NCBI GenBank assembly: GCA_014904845.1
Contig: MU119210.1
Location: 186,001-250,000 of the forward strand
DNA length: 64,000 bases
Direction of reading: 5' to 3'
Origin: Acephala macrosclerotiorum
Lineage: Eukaryota > Ascomycota > Leotiomycetes > Helotiales > Mollisiaceae
Shown here piece after piece: positions 1-11,609 of this stretch. Positions within the stretch are counted from its first letter, which is position 1, and every line of letters begins with the position of its first letter. The notes under the pieces were generated by a model. It did no database searches and was not told the DNA's origin. It saw only the letters and a program-made list of their open reading frames with translations. Made by a program: the position numbers and the translations under genes.

Positions 1-1555
1 ACTGTCGATTCTCCCCGCAGCCGTATCTTTCTGGGAGAATTTAGGCTTGGGCCCTGCAAAAGGTGTGAAGGATATCAATGCTGTCTGTATATATCCTAAT
101 TTCGATGGCGTATTCGCGAACGCCAACACGTTCTTGGATCAGATGAGAAGCATATATGAATCCTCTAGATTCGGCAATCATGACAGAATCCAATCGAAAG
201 ATCTTGTCAACGGTCTAATGCCCTTTGCTATCGATTTGCAACCGCAAAACAGAGTACAACAATTAGGAGTGCTCAAAGATACGACTGGCAGATTGAGCAA
301 GATTCTGTCTTCACTGAACTTGGATGAAAAGAATCTCGTTGTGTACTTTGCGTACCCTACAGGTAACAACGCGCTTCTTGTGCAAATATGCTCTGCGTTT
401 CAGCATCTTTTCAACATGTACCGGAAGTCCTTGTCAGAGAAGAAGATCAATGCCACCAACGAGATTGTTCTTCAACTGATACCTCTAGATTTTATGTCGT
501 CTTCGACATCAATTGTCGTACCTTTACCGAACGACTATTTCCGTCTTGCTATGGAGGTATACGACCGATGTATAGATTTCACCTCTTCCTCGTCATCGCC
601 AGCTATCATGCTAGAGCAACCACTTCCCAAGAGCATTGACTTCAAATTGAATGCGGTTCCATCTGCATCGGTGCTCCAGGAAAATACTTGTCTCCATGTG
701 GCTTATGCACAGAGTATTGACGATCGATGGATCACCGCGGTCTGGACAGACAACAGAGGCACTCAGCAGATGACTGCCTCGTATTGTCTAGGTCGAAAGA
801 ACGAGCCCATATCAACGGCCTTTACCATCATAGCCAACGAAATCTGGGAAACAACTTTGGCATTTGTGTCCAACAAGAAAATCCATTGGCGTATCATGAT
901 AGCCAGAGTAGGCGTGATGGATCCCTCGGAGATAGATTTCTGGACAAGTCTCGCAGCATCGGAATCGGACGCCCAAATCAGCTTGACTCTCATAACAGTT
1001 CAGACAGATCCTTCTTTACGTCTACTTCCCGCACCTGTCACTCTTGGGCCAAATGGAAATTCAACAAATTCGGGAATTACTCCCGTGTCGACGCCTCAGG
1101 CGTCTCAGATATCTGTACGATCTCCAGAAAATGCGACTACGCCAGTCCGCGAAAACAATGCCACAGCTGTCGATGGTCCAGTCGAACCAGACAGCGATGC
1201 GCGACTCATCGACTATACCGATCAGAGTTGGGGAGTGGTCCTGTCACACCGCCTGAACAATTCAAACTCTCTGATGGAGCAGAATCTTGCTCTTATCAGT
1301 GGCTATCTTGTCAAACGTGGCGGATCGAATAGCGACGACCCTCCAGTTGTCATAGAGGTCAATATTGTATATAGTGAGGTTATGGGAAATCCCCGAACTT
1401 TCCATGAGTCTCTGCTCAGAGAGATCTTGGGTTATTATAGAGGGCTTGGGACACTGGCCCGAGTCCGTGGTATGGTGGATGCTGTCAGGGACGTGAGGCC
1501 CTGGCATATTGCTGCAGCAGAAAAGGCAGTCAAAGCGTTATATATGTTAATGTGA
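1..1555 (+). CDS. MED13: Mediator complex subunit 13 (MED13/SSN2), C-terminal part
   Basis: The reading frame is already open at base 2 and runs to a TGA at 1553-1555, so only the last 518 or so residues of a much larger protein are present. The segment has the MED13 C-terminal (PIWI-like) fold signature: a start reading ILPAAVSFWENLGLGPAKG, then VVYFAYPTGN, the LIPLDFM strand, and a hydrophobic end at RPWHIAAAEKAVKALYMLM. MED13 belongs to the CDK8 kinase module of Mediator, which reversibly represses RNA polymerase II recruitment in the nucleus. A Ser/Thr/Asn-rich linker lies around bases 1060-1200. No intron is evident in this part. The N-terminal part lies outside the window. Confidence 0.93.
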   Translation, partial: LSILPAAVSFWENLGLGPAKGVKDINAVCIYPNFDGVFANANTFLDQMRSIYESSRFGNHDRIQSKDLVNGLMPFAIDLQPQNRVQQLGVLKDTTGRLSKILSSLNLDEKNLVVYFAYPTGNNALLVQICSAFQHLFNMYRKSLSEKKINATNEIVLQLIPLDFMSSSTSIVVPLPNDYFRLAMEVYDRCIDFTSSSSSPAIMLEQPLPKSIDFKLNAVPSASVLQENTCLHVAYAQSIDDRWITAVWTDNRGTQQMTASYCLGRKNEPISTAFTIIANEIWETTLAFVSNKKIHWRIMIARVGVMDPSEIDFWTSLAASESDAQISLTLITVQTDPSLRLLPAPVTLGPNGNSTNSGITPVSTPQASQISVRSPENATTPVRENNATAVDGPVEPDSDARLIDYTDQSWGVVLSHRLNNSNSLMEQNLALISGYLVKRGGSNSDDPPVVIEVNIVYSEVMGNPRTFHESLLREILGYYRGLGTLARVRGMVDAVRDVRPWHIAAAEKAVKALYMLM

Positions 1556-2670
1556 GCGAAGTAATGAATATCTTCAAACTTGGCCTGTAGTAGGCATGGC
1601 TAGTGTGAAAGCGGCCGGTTTTATGTTGATCCTCAAAGCTATTGTCTGCGGTCACGAAGTTGGAGGTGAGCTCGTACAACACAAGGCGTCCACGTGAGGG
1701 GCATACTCAGGTCTCTAGTTATCGTCTTTTCCCCCGCTTCCTTGCCTCCCAAGTTCAATACTCTTCTACGGAAGTAAAGTCTCATCTGATGTGGCTATGG
1801 ACTGATAGTCTAGGCAATGCCAAGCATCTCCAACAGCTTTGCTTACACTAGTCATGTCATATCATGCTATGCTTTCTATCTCGAAAGTCCGGACCACTTG
1901 GAACTTCCGAGCCGCCCTTGCGGTCTTCTCATGTGCAAGTTGCAACAGCTGACCTGCAAAGGTGTTTAGGACAAGTGCCACTCCCTCTGCATGTATAGAA
2001 ATGCCGCTGAAGGCGGCTGAACAATCACTGCCGGCTCTCCGTACGTCATCGAGCTTTTTTCTATACTCAGTATACAGATGCCAACTCAAATCCCCGTAAT
2101 CGGCCCTTCTTGCGGCTCACCAGCAAAGGACCGAGGTCCTTTCTTATCAGGTGGGATGCCTCTTTACCTATAACTGCGTTTAGTTGTTTTTGCCTTGATC
2201 TTCTAAGCACCTTACACCCTTTCAGCGTCGGATGGCCGCGGCTTCCGAGCCACGATCGATTCAGGATTAGTCATCCTGGGACGAAAGAACCAAACACCGG
2301 AGAGCATTTGCCTCATCAACGGATGTACCGGAATTATTGTGAGGAGTAGTTCTGTGGGGTACTCCAACATAAACGCTGAGAATGCAGTATGACAGCCCCA
2401 TGCCTTGCCTGATGACCACCAAAAACGAGAGGCGGTGCGAATCAGTGATCAATACGCCCGAGAAGATTCCCCATGCATTGTAAAATCCTAGAAGATTCAG
2501 GAATTGGGAGGTGGGATTGGGTCTTGTGCCCGAGAAAAATTCTGTATGCCTGGATTTGGTATGAGGTGATTCCTGTGATGGGAACCTTAAAAGGTTGGAG
2601 AGCCCTCATGGTTTGAGCTGGACATTCTATGTACGGGCTTTCACCTTTCATCAGTATATTGGACATCGTC
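1556..2670. other. Intergenic region upstream of the hexose transporter
   Basis: I see no convincing gene, RNA or repeat here. Short open frames on both strands lack family resemblance and splice support. An ATG at 2629 is in frame with the ATG at 2671 chosen for the transporter, so the last 42 bases could be coding. Confidence 0.5.
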
Positions 2671-4664
2671 ATGGGAAAATTATCAAAATATACGGCCCAG
2701 TTGCCCTTTGGGCGCGGGAAGCAAAGCTCTTCAGATATTGAAGGTTCTCATAGCGAGAAGCAGAAATATGTTGGCCCTTACGACAACAGTCCTATCCCTC
2801 GCATCACAATCCACTCCTTCATTATGGGTGTTTTTGTGTCGATGGGAGGATTCATCTTTGGATACGATACTGGACAAATTTCTGGTTTCCTCGGTATGGC
2901 AGAGTTTCAACAGCGATTCGGTCAACGCCATTCAGATGGAACCTTCTACTTCAGCAATGTTCGATCAGGTCTCATTGTCGCCCTGGTAAGCAGTTTGAGA
3001 GCTCTTTTCTGCTTTGCTCTAACCTTTGCAGCTTTCAATCGGTACCTTAATGGGCGCGCTCATCGGTGGACCTGTTGCAGATAGGATTGGACGAAAATGG
3101 AGTATATTCGCCTGGTGTTTAATCCTTCATGTGGGATTGATTGTTCAGATGACATCTGCAAATCACAAGTGGTATCAGAGTACGTTCCACCTATCGGTAC
3201 TTCAGATTGTAGATGCTAACCAGTGTGAATAGTTGTCGTTGGCCGGTGGGTTGCAGGTCTTGGTGTTGGCGCATTATCGTTGCTCGTCCCAATGTATCAG
3301 AGCGAAAGTGCTCCGAAGCAGATTCGAGGTGCTCTGATCAGGTTGGTATCCCTTCAGTGAGCTTACACGAGGTCTAATGTTGCTGCAGCACATATCAGTT
3401 GTTCATCACCCTGGGAATCCTCGTTGCCAATTGCATCAATTTTGGAACCGAGAAGAAAACCGATACTAGTTCCTGGAGAATTCCAATGGGTATCTCGTTC
3501 GTCTGGGTTGCAGTTCTAGGCTTCGGTATAATTTTCTTCCCCGAGTCTCCTCGATACGATTACCGTCATGGACGTGTGGATGTCGCCAGGGCGACTATGG
3601 TCAAGTTATACGGAGTTCCTGAGAACCACAGGGTCGTCGCAGAAGAGCTCGCAGAAATCAAGGAGAAATACGAGGAAGAATTACTGCACGCAAACCAGAA
3701 GTGGTGGGAAATCTTCACCGGACCGAGAATGCCGTATCGAATTGCTTTGGGAGTTACTCTACAAGCATTACAACAGCTTACTGGTGCCAATTACTTCTTC
3801 TATTACGGTACCGTCATCTTCAAGTCGACTGGTATCAACAACTCCTATGTCACGCAAATGATATTGGGAGGAGTCAACTTCGGCACAACGTTCCTCGGTC
3901 TCTATGTGGTCGAGCATTTTGGTCGTCGAAAGTCCCTCATATTCGGAGCTTTCTGGATGTTCGTATGCTTCATGATCTTTGCCTCCGTCGGCCACTTTGC
4001 CTTGGACCGGGACGTACCACAGAACACGCCACACGCTGGAAAGGCCATGATTGTCTTCGCCTGTCTTTTCATTCTTGGTTTTGCTTCAACATGGGGTCCT
4101 ATCATCTGGACTATCTGTGCTGAACTGTACCCCTCTCGATACCGCTCCAAGGCAATGGGAATGTCAACAGCTTCGAATTGGTTCTGGAACTTCTTACTTG
4201 CCTTCTTCACGCCCTTCATTGTTGGGGATATCGACTTCCGATACGGATATATCTTTGCTGGCTGCTTGTTCTTGGCAGCTGGTACGGTTTACTTCTTCGT
4301 CATTGAAGGTCAAGGTACGAAAACATCCCCGCGCCCGCTTCTCAAAGTACACAAGATGGCAATGGCAAAAGAACATCCTTTGCTGACTTCATATAGGCCG
4401 TACACTTGAAGAGATTGACACTATGTACATTCTACATGTCGATCCTCGAAAGAGCACACAATGGATAGCACCTCCACCAGAAGAGCTGATCACGACCGAA
4501 AGAATTGCTCGCGGAGAGGTAGCTGGTACTGGTGCTGATCTTGAGTCGAGTGACAGTGCCAGAGCTAGAGCCAAGGAAACAGCACCTGGTGAGTGTTCCT
4601 CTTAAGTCTGTTTTGTAACATCACTGATGAGCATATAGGAGGCACTGCAGACCACGCAGAATAA
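2671..4664 (+). CDS. MFS hexose (monosaccharide) transporter
   Basis: A 571-residue sugar porter of the major facilitator superfamily, expected in the plasma membrane as a 12-helix proton-coupled or facilitative hexose carrier. Exons are 2671-2985, 3032-3179, 3233-3341, 3389-4314, 4397-4588 and 4639-4664; all junctions keep frame. Family signatures are [14 protein letters not shown] in the first helix, DRIGRKW after helix 2, [13 protein letters not shown] before the central loop, [14 protein letters not shown] in helix 7, and [13 protein letters not shown] in the late loop. The tail is hydrophilic and ends TADHAE. The third intron uses a weak GTTGGT donor, chosen because it restores the [15 protein letters not shown] helix. 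An in-frame ATG at 2629 could add 14 residues. Whether it transports or senses glucose (RCO-3/Snf3 type) cannot be told from sequence; the short tail favours transport. Confidence 0.92.
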
Positions 4665-6662
4665 GCGAGAATCTGCATCTCTGGCTTTCGGGGCATCAAT
4701 AGACAGAGTCAGGAGTGCCGTATTTTTGATTGAGAGATCCTTCAAGAGCATTAAATTGGGAAGAGGAGGAGCCCCCCTTTTCTGGAAGTCCTTCATTAGC
4801 AATAATATTCTCTTGTCATAGTAATAGGGTTTGGATTTTAGAAACATTAGGCGGTCAACTCTTAACATACCTCAAATATCTCATAAAGCATAATCAAGTT
4901 ATATACCTACCTGGATTTCTCAAACAACAGTAGGAAGCGAGTGTGGTATAGGTGCTGATGTACCCCCTTTGAAGGAAAGCAAAAGGACGTTCCTGATGCA
5001 TACTATTCGTAGAAACTTGATACAAGTAAAAATCCAGAATCTGCAGCAGTCTTAGGGACACTTGCCTTGCTAGCCACGCCTTTCCTCTCCAAAGATGGAT
5101 TTAGGTTTCGCCATCACGTGGACCCCCCACACTCAGTGGCGTTACAGTGGCTTGTCTTGGCTCCGAGCCCCACGGCTATCATGACGACAGAAATGCTTAT
5201 TTCAATGTTTCCCGAAAGCTTCATCTAGTCTATCTCGGTTTTCTGCATCATCAACATCTTTTCACTTCTTTATTTAGCAATTCGAAGTCCAAATCAGCAA
5301 CAAAAGAATCGCCGTATGGAAGTGCCGAAGACCATTTCCGCTCCACTTGGAGACGAATAGATCCGGGGCTCCGCAAACTTGTTACCCCGATCTCCACAAA
5401 TATATTCGTGTAGAACTGCGCAAGTGGTTCGATAGATAGGAAGAACAATTCCAGGTCCAGACCACACACCCAATGATTCGTCCTCACGGCAAGACTCGCG
5501 CCGAATTACGCGGCCGAGCTACTTTCCCTTTTGGGTCACAAGAACTTCGAGGGGCTGTCTCATCCTTCAGACGCCCCGGGGCCAGCAAGGAAGTTTTGTT
5601 CCGTAGATCCCGTATACTGATTCTTGTTATATGACCACCAAACAGATTCGTGAAGTGTATCTTCAAAACGCTCGCTTGATGGCGTTCTCATGAAAGTAAG
5701 CACGCCGTTGCTTCACCTCTCATCTCAACGACGCCGATGACCGTATGCAATCTTATGCATGCACACTCAGCTTCAAGCTTCCTCCCTTCACATCTCAACA
5801 TTTCTTCGCCCCTTTCCCACTATCTTAACGCCGTAGCGGCCGCCAAAAAGCCTCGGCCCAAAAACTTTCTACCCGAATCTCCTCATCTCCCATTGGCCCC
5901 ACGAATGACATCGCAGATCTCCCCGCACCATTATGGTACTGACGTCGAGGAAACTAAACTAAATGTGTGCTGAGCCGCGAGAAGAAGTAACGACCAGTTC
6001 GAGACTGGTGACATGTCTACGAAGGAGAGTGATGATAGGACAGTTCGGCGCGGGTTGATGGAGAGCCGTTGGAATTTAACTTGGATGTAGATTCCGCCGT
6101 TCCCGGGCCGATGTTTGACCGGATTCTGGAGTAGCGGGGTATATGAGATTACGTTGATAGCCTTCTGGACTGTTACGTGAAGGGGTATAGTTACTCTTCT
6201 GGCTGGAGTTGCGTGTGAGGATGCTTGGGGAAGAGGAAGAAACAAGAAAGTGTGATTCTAGAGAGTGTGTTGTCTTTGATCTTGGAACCGCCTTTTCCGT
6301 CTCTTATGGAAATTCAAGACTTGCTCAAAAGCGGGAGAGAAGACTCAAGAGAGGACTCTTTTGGTACAGCCCGCCCCTGGTCTATTTTGCATGCCTCCCC
6401 GCGCCACTTGTCTATAGCAGGAAGAAGCTACCAACCCCCACTTCGTGCATTGTGGGAGCTCCAGGTTTTAAAATCCAACCCCGGACGATCCGCATTTGTT
6501 CCCATAAAAGCCCACTCCCCAGACGGAAAGTAATCATAAACTTTCCAATTTTTCTCTCTCTTGTAAGAACGGACTAATTCATCAGTAATCTTTCGTCCCA
6601 AGTTCAAGGTACCGGAACATCAGGTCTCGCCATATCGAATCAAGAGCTCAGGTCCGATTAAG
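4665..6662. other. Two-kilobase intergenic region upstream of the aquaporin
   Basis: No gene is supported. The region has pyrimidine-rich stretches near 5750-5900 and a CACGTG E-box-like hexamer at about 5115. Open frames of 60-120 codons occur on both strands but carry no recognisable motif. The last few hundred bases are probably promoter and 5' leader of the aquaporin gene. Confidence 0.5.
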
Positions 6663-8097
6663 ATGGCGAGCGCTCACATCGAGAATGCGGCACATACGAC
6701 GGGCTACGATGCCCAGCGCCTCCACACCCATGACATGGAAATTGGTGTTACCGATGCCGTCCAGAAACACGTCCAACGACATGTAGTTGCGCCGAAGCCA
6801 ATATCCCAGCGGAAATTGGATTTTGAACATGCAAGGCCGAGATGGATGAGAGAGATGGCCGCTGAAGCACTTGGAGTCTTCTTCTATGTGTATCCTGGGA
6901 TTGCTTCTCAAGCGAGCTTTTTCCTCAATGGAACAGAACCGGTCTTTGGTTCACTCTTCCAGATTGGCTGGGCGTATGCTATTGGCATTGCTTTTGCAAT
7001 TATCATTTGCGGTAGCACCTCTGGAGGCCACTTCAACCCGGCCATCACAATATGTTTTGCGGTTTGGCAAGGGTATGTCGAAAGCATTACTGCCCATCTG
7101 ACTTTTGCTAACGGCACCTCTTAGATTTCCCTGGTCGAAAGTCCCGAGATATATCTTTGCTCAAATCTTTGGCGCCTTTCTTGCCGGGCTCTTGCTCGTC
7201 GGCCAATACCACCCTCAGCTTACGGCACTTGCGGCAGAATTGACAGCGAAGGGTATCAGCCCGAACTCACTTGGCGGACCTGGTAGTGTTCTTTGCAGCT
7301 TTCCAGGGCCAACACAGACCAATAACGGCTACCTATTCTTCACCGAATTCTTCGTTGACAGCTTCATCGGGTACGTCACAAGCATGAAACGAGTGATGTG
7401 AAGTTTCGCTAACTTTCAAAAGGATTTTAATCTGGTCTGTTCTGGATCGTACGTCTTATTTCCATACGAATTTGCTTGTTTTCTGTATGGGAGCTGTCTC
7501 AAGAGCTGAGACAGAGCAAACGGACACGATCCGCTTGCGTGCAGGCTCCTAAGACAGCTCCCTGCTCCAGAGCTCTCTTAGATCTTGACTTTTCACGGTG
7601 CTGATTAGATAATAGCGGCGAATCCTTTCATAAATTCTGCATCTGCACCATTTGTGATAGGACTTGCCTACGCGAATATGATTTGGGGATTTGCCGACAT
7701 AACTATCTCGACCAACTTGGCTCGTGATCTTGGTACTCGAATAGTCGCAGCAATCTTTTATGGTGGGGATGCATTCAGCAGCTATTCTGCTATTTCAATC
7801 CTCGTCAACGTACCTGCAACGCTGTTCGCAACACTTGTATATGAAGTCATCCTCAGAGATAGCTTCGCAATCATAGCCAAGGGCCATAACGTACACGAAG
7901 AGTAAGTCAAATTTCCTCCAGAATTTGGTACAAAACATGCTTAGACAATGCTAAATCTCAATAGAGGAGAGGAAGGATTGGCGCTTCATCTGACCAAGAC
8001 TGGTACTCTCGAGCAAGGGATGGCTGGCAATATCGCAAGAGGCGAGACTAGTACAGAGAGTTACAACCACAAACAGGGAGAGGTCTCCCCAGTTTGA
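6663..8097 (+). CDS. Aquaporin / aquaglyceroporin with NPA and NLA motifs
   Basis: A 366-residue MIP-family channel. Exons are 6663-7072, 7125-7370, 7423-7448, 7616-7901 and 7965-8097; the 26-nt third exon and the acceptor at 7615 are needed to join WSVLD to PANPF. The cytosolic N-terminus is about 60 residues, followed by six helices. The first pore motif is GGHFNPAITI (about residues 121-130). The second is TNLARDLGTR (about 260-269), in which Pro is replaced by Leu. NLA in the second position is also found in yeast Fps1, and the Asp after NLAR is typical of glycerol-conducting members, so glycerol or small-polyol transport is inferred. The C-terminus is charged and soluble. The third intron (7449-7615) is long for this genome and contains inverted repeats. 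Confidence 0.9.
7489..7562. repeat. Competing inverted repeats inside an aquaporin intron
   Basis: Within the 167-nt third intron, GGGAGCTGTCT (7489-7499) is the exact reverse complement of AGACAGCTCCC (7552-7562). In addition CTGTCTCA (7494-7501) pairs with TGAGACAG (7507-7514) over a 5-nt loop. The two stems share bases and are mutually exclusive. Whether this affects splicing is unknown. Confidence 0.6.
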
Positions 8098-8618
8098 GAC
8101 TGTGAGAAGTGTGGAAATGAGAGTATCTGGACACATGCTACAGCTTTTTCCGAATTAAAATGATTCATGCAACAAAACTTAAAACTTCGAACACTGTCCT
8201 GACTCCTCCTGAGGGCGTACTTTTGATAAATTCTCGAGGCTTTTCATTGGTACTTAGCAGGGAGCCCCTCAATTAATACCGTGATGCTGAGAATGGCGAA
8301 AATAATGTCTTCAGAAAAGGTTGATGTGATCGTTGTGGACTTGGGAGATGGGAGAAAGACGAAAGCTTTAGCCGGGTAAACTGCGGTAAGACTTTCTGCC
8401 TGTTCCTGGATCGTGAACTTGACGCGAGGGGAGTTTTTCCACCTTACTGGATCTCGAGTTATATGCTCATGCACATTCCCAAGACACAACACCATGGGAA
8501 TCACATCTGCACCACTGAGTTGATTCAAGAGGTATTTTGCTGATTTGTTGTGAAGCAAATCTGCTCTCTTTCGAGTATTCCTGCCTGCGCCATTGTTCTG
8601 CTTTCCGTACTTGATACC
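8098..8618. other. Intergenic region between aquaporin and PRMT5
   Basis: No gene is supported. The end of this stretch is the 5' leader of PRMT5; an in-frame upstream triplet at 8550 is AAG-preceded GTG-like sequence rather than a better start, so 8619 is preferred. Confidence 0.45.
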
Positions 8619-11337
8619 ATGACGACTCTACAGCAGCCTCTCCTTGGGACAGAAGTCGAGCCTACTTCTCTTTCTCCCCCTGACGATTTTACGCCTACTT
8701 TCTACATCGGTCACCATGAATTGAAACGGCCTCTGCCTGTCACGGACTTTGTTCTGCGACAGGCCCAAGATGTTGGTGTAGGTATGCCCGCTGGATTTTG
8801 CAGTGCGAGGGCTAATGGGATACAGTATGATATGCTCACGAGTCCTATTACATCTCCCCATTTCCATTCTCGAGTTCTCACTTTGATCTCAAGCTACCTC
8901 ACCGAACTATCACATATTGAGAACTCTGACGACTTTGCAACAAGCATATTACCTGCTCCGATAATTCCTCCCCTCGATCCTGTGGATACACCTCTAACGC
9001 CTGGAGATACTGTCTCGCAGATCATCGCATACTCTAGTCCATGGATAGATCTATGTTCTGCGGATCCTTTGATCGCCAATATCTCTCGCCAGGTTCTCAA
9101 TATTGAAATAGCGTATGCGTCGTTCTGCGGAGTCGGGAATATCATTATACCAGGGCCAAGGTCATATAGCAGTGGATCAACAAGCAATGATGGTCTGATT
9201 CAGTACGCTCGAGCTATTCAGGAAGCCTTGACAATCGGCAGCTACATACAAATAGCTATTCATATTCCTATGTATGGAAACGAAGAAGCCAAAGACATGA
9301 CTGGGGACCTCCGACCATTTGCTAAAGGCTACGACTCAAAGAGCAAGGGGAAGGATATTGACCTTTTTGAAACTTGGGATGCGTGGAATTTGATCAGGAC
9401 TGTATGTAAATACAACTCGAGACTTTCAGTAGGTAAGCAACCAATACAGCCGTTCACGTTTCAAACTTCTATATATCTGTGATATGTCGCTACTTGCAGA
9501 GCTGAGACCCTTCGGAGCAACTTTCCAATCTCTGAAGGTACTGTTCCCGCTCTTGTATAGGAATTAGACTCTCTAGAGCAGAGGCTAATTGGGACATACA
9601 GCACTTGCACTACCTCGTCAATTGCCCCTCGAGTCCCTGCAGTCAAGATGGTTCGCGGAGCCCTTGCGACTGTTGTCATTCACACCCTCAACGTTCCTCA
9701 AGAACAAAGGAGGTCATCCCGTTTTGAGCAAAGGCCACCAAGGCCTGGTCTCACGCTATATGCGACTCAAGCAACCACCTTGGCTATTGCTTTGTGATGT
9801 GGGACCTGTCCCTGGATTAGATGACCCCAATCAGCAGATTCCTACAGCAGATGGCTTTCCACCGCCAAGCGCTGTTGCAGATGCCTCAAGATCAGTATCA
9901 CCAACGCCTGCAGAAGCTGTTGAGAACAAGCACAAAGACCACTCCTATAAGCCAAAGCACAAACAATTCAAGGATGCTGCAGCCCATTTGATCTATCTTC
10001 GTTACCTTCAACGAAACCAGCCACCAAGAACTGCCATTGAGAAATTCGGATCAGGCTATCAAGATTATCTCCAAGCTCCTTTGCAGCCCCTTGCCGACAA
10101 CTTAGAATCGGTCACCTATGAAGTATTCGAAAAAGATCCTGTCAAATATGACTGGTATGAACGGGCAATTGCTCAAGCACTTTCCGATTGGTCCGAGCAA
10201 CGCAAGCCAACCTCTAGTCTAAGTGGTGCTGTAGTTATTGCGGTTGCTGGATCTGGCCGAGGACCGCTGGTCACCCGAGCTCTCAGAGCCAGTGAGATTA
10301 CTGGGGTCGCAGTCGAGGTCTGGGCAGTCGAAAAGAACCCGAATGCCTATGTCTTGCTTCAAAGACACAATGAAGAAGACTGGGGGCGAGTCGTCAATGT
10401 TGTCAAGAGCGATATGCGGGCCTGGAAAGGACCGCTTCGTAGCGCATTAGCTTCGATCGGACAGGCAATCACTACAGCTGTTAGTGAGCCTGTCTCATCA
10501 TACGGCAAAGTCGATATTCTTGTCTCTGAGTTGCTCGGTTCATTTGCAGACAACGAGCTTTCCCCTGAGTGTCTAGATGGTGTACAACATGTTTTGGCCC
10601 CGCAATACGGCATCTCTATTCCAAGCTCGTATACGGCTCATTTGACTCCTGTCCTTGCACCAAGGCTCCATGCGGATATCTCGATTCGTGCCACGACGGA
10701 TTCTACTGCTACGGAGACGCCTTATGTGGTCATGTTGCATGCAATCGACTACCTAGCAGCTACTGTCCCAGAGCATCCTCGGATCCAGCAAGCTTGGGAG
10801 TTTGTTCATCCACTTCCAAGCTCTACTCTTGCCACTGCTGAGGCTCGGAGAGGAGGCGGTGTTAGTGGTGGAGGTGGAGGCAGCATGTCTGGCGGAGATG
10901 GCGCGAATGAGCACAATACCCGCTCTGCTAGACTTCGATTTGTCTGCAAAGATAGAGGAGTGGTCAATGGTCTTGCAGGTTACTTTGAAGCTGTCCTGTA
11001 TGATGGAGGAGAGGCAGGGAAAGTCGAATTAAGTACGAGACCAGATACCATCGATGCTAAGAGCAAAGACATGATATCTTGGTTTCCAATATTCTTTCCT
11101 TTAAAGGTATGTTCACAAAAACGAAGATGCTGTCACAAGTGCTAATTGACAACCCAGAATCCTCTTTACTACCCTGATGACTCAGAGCTAGAAGTCAGTA
11201 TTTGGAGACAAACGGATGACCGAAAAGTGTGGTACGAATGGCTGGTCGAAGCTTATGCTATGATTGGACCAGACAAGCGGATGAGACTTGGAATGAGCGA
11301 AATGGGCACAAGCCGAAAAGTAGGCTGCCTGATGTAG
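8619..11337 (+). CDS. PRMT5: Protein arginine N-methyltransferase 5 (PRMT5/Skb1/Hsl7)
   Basis: A type II methyltransferase that makes symmetric dimethylarginine on histones and Sm proteins using S-adenosylmethionine. Exons are 8619-8777, 8826-9432, 9602-11106 and 11158-11337, giving 816 residues. The N-terminal TIM-barrel part is followed by RWFAEPLRLL and FLKNKGGHPVLSKGHQ, then the Rossmann fold with SAM motif VAGSGRGPLV (about residue 470), the double-glutamate loop SELLGSFADNELSPE (about 562), and the beta-barrel ending near FFPLKNPLYYP. A glycine-rich insert (GGGVSGGGGGSMSGG) interrupts the barrel region. The first intron is 48 nt, stop-free and in frame, but its removal restores the expected DVGYDMLTSPI. 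The second intron (9433-9601) can also be read as two introns around a small exon. Confidence 0.94.
9502..9537 (+). other. Possible 36-nt in-frame cassette exon in PRMT5
   Basis: The 169-nt intron 9433-9601 holds an internal acceptor AG at 9500-9501 and a donor GTACTG at 9538. Including the intervening 36 bases keeps frame and adds AETLRSNFPISE between LSV and ALALPRQ, without a stop. The flanking halves (about 69 and 64 nt) are normal intron sizes and the second has a GCTAATT branch. Known PRMT5 proteins match the version without it, so this is at most an alternative isoform. Confidence 0.3.
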
Positions 11338-11609
11338 ATCTCTTCACTTGGACATAACTGCAAGCGGTGGTCTGCGACTATTTGCATTTTCACAGCTTCC
11401 CTGAAGCTAGATACTTTATTTCTTGGTATCAATCAAAATCCATTCGCAGCGATGCCTTGACAACTCGAACGCCATGCCCATGATGTACCAGTGAACCTTT
11501 TGGTTGGGGATCTAAAATCCGTAGTTGTTCGCCAGCAGTAATGCCAATCTCTGCGCGATGTCACAGCTAGCCTCCCACGGGAACCATTCTTTCTTTCTAC
11601 CCGAATTCC

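Noticed and set aside
727..1332. A 201-codon plus-strand frame inside MED13
   Set aside because: It overlaps the MED13 frame, which has strong homology; its own translation has no motif.
2629..2670. Upstream in-frame ATG of the hexose transporter as the start
   Set aside because: Possible, but it adds a hydrophobic stretch before MGKLSKY that does not fit the usual polar N-terminus of this family, so 2671 was preferred.
4665..6662. Several frames of 60-120 codons on both strands
   Set aside because: None has a motif, a conserved exon pattern or a sensible start; composition is that of promoter DNA.
9500..9537. A 38-nt version of the internal PRMT5 exon using the TTGCAG acceptor
   Set aside because: It shifts the frame of the following conserved domain; only the 36-nt version using the next AG stays in frame.
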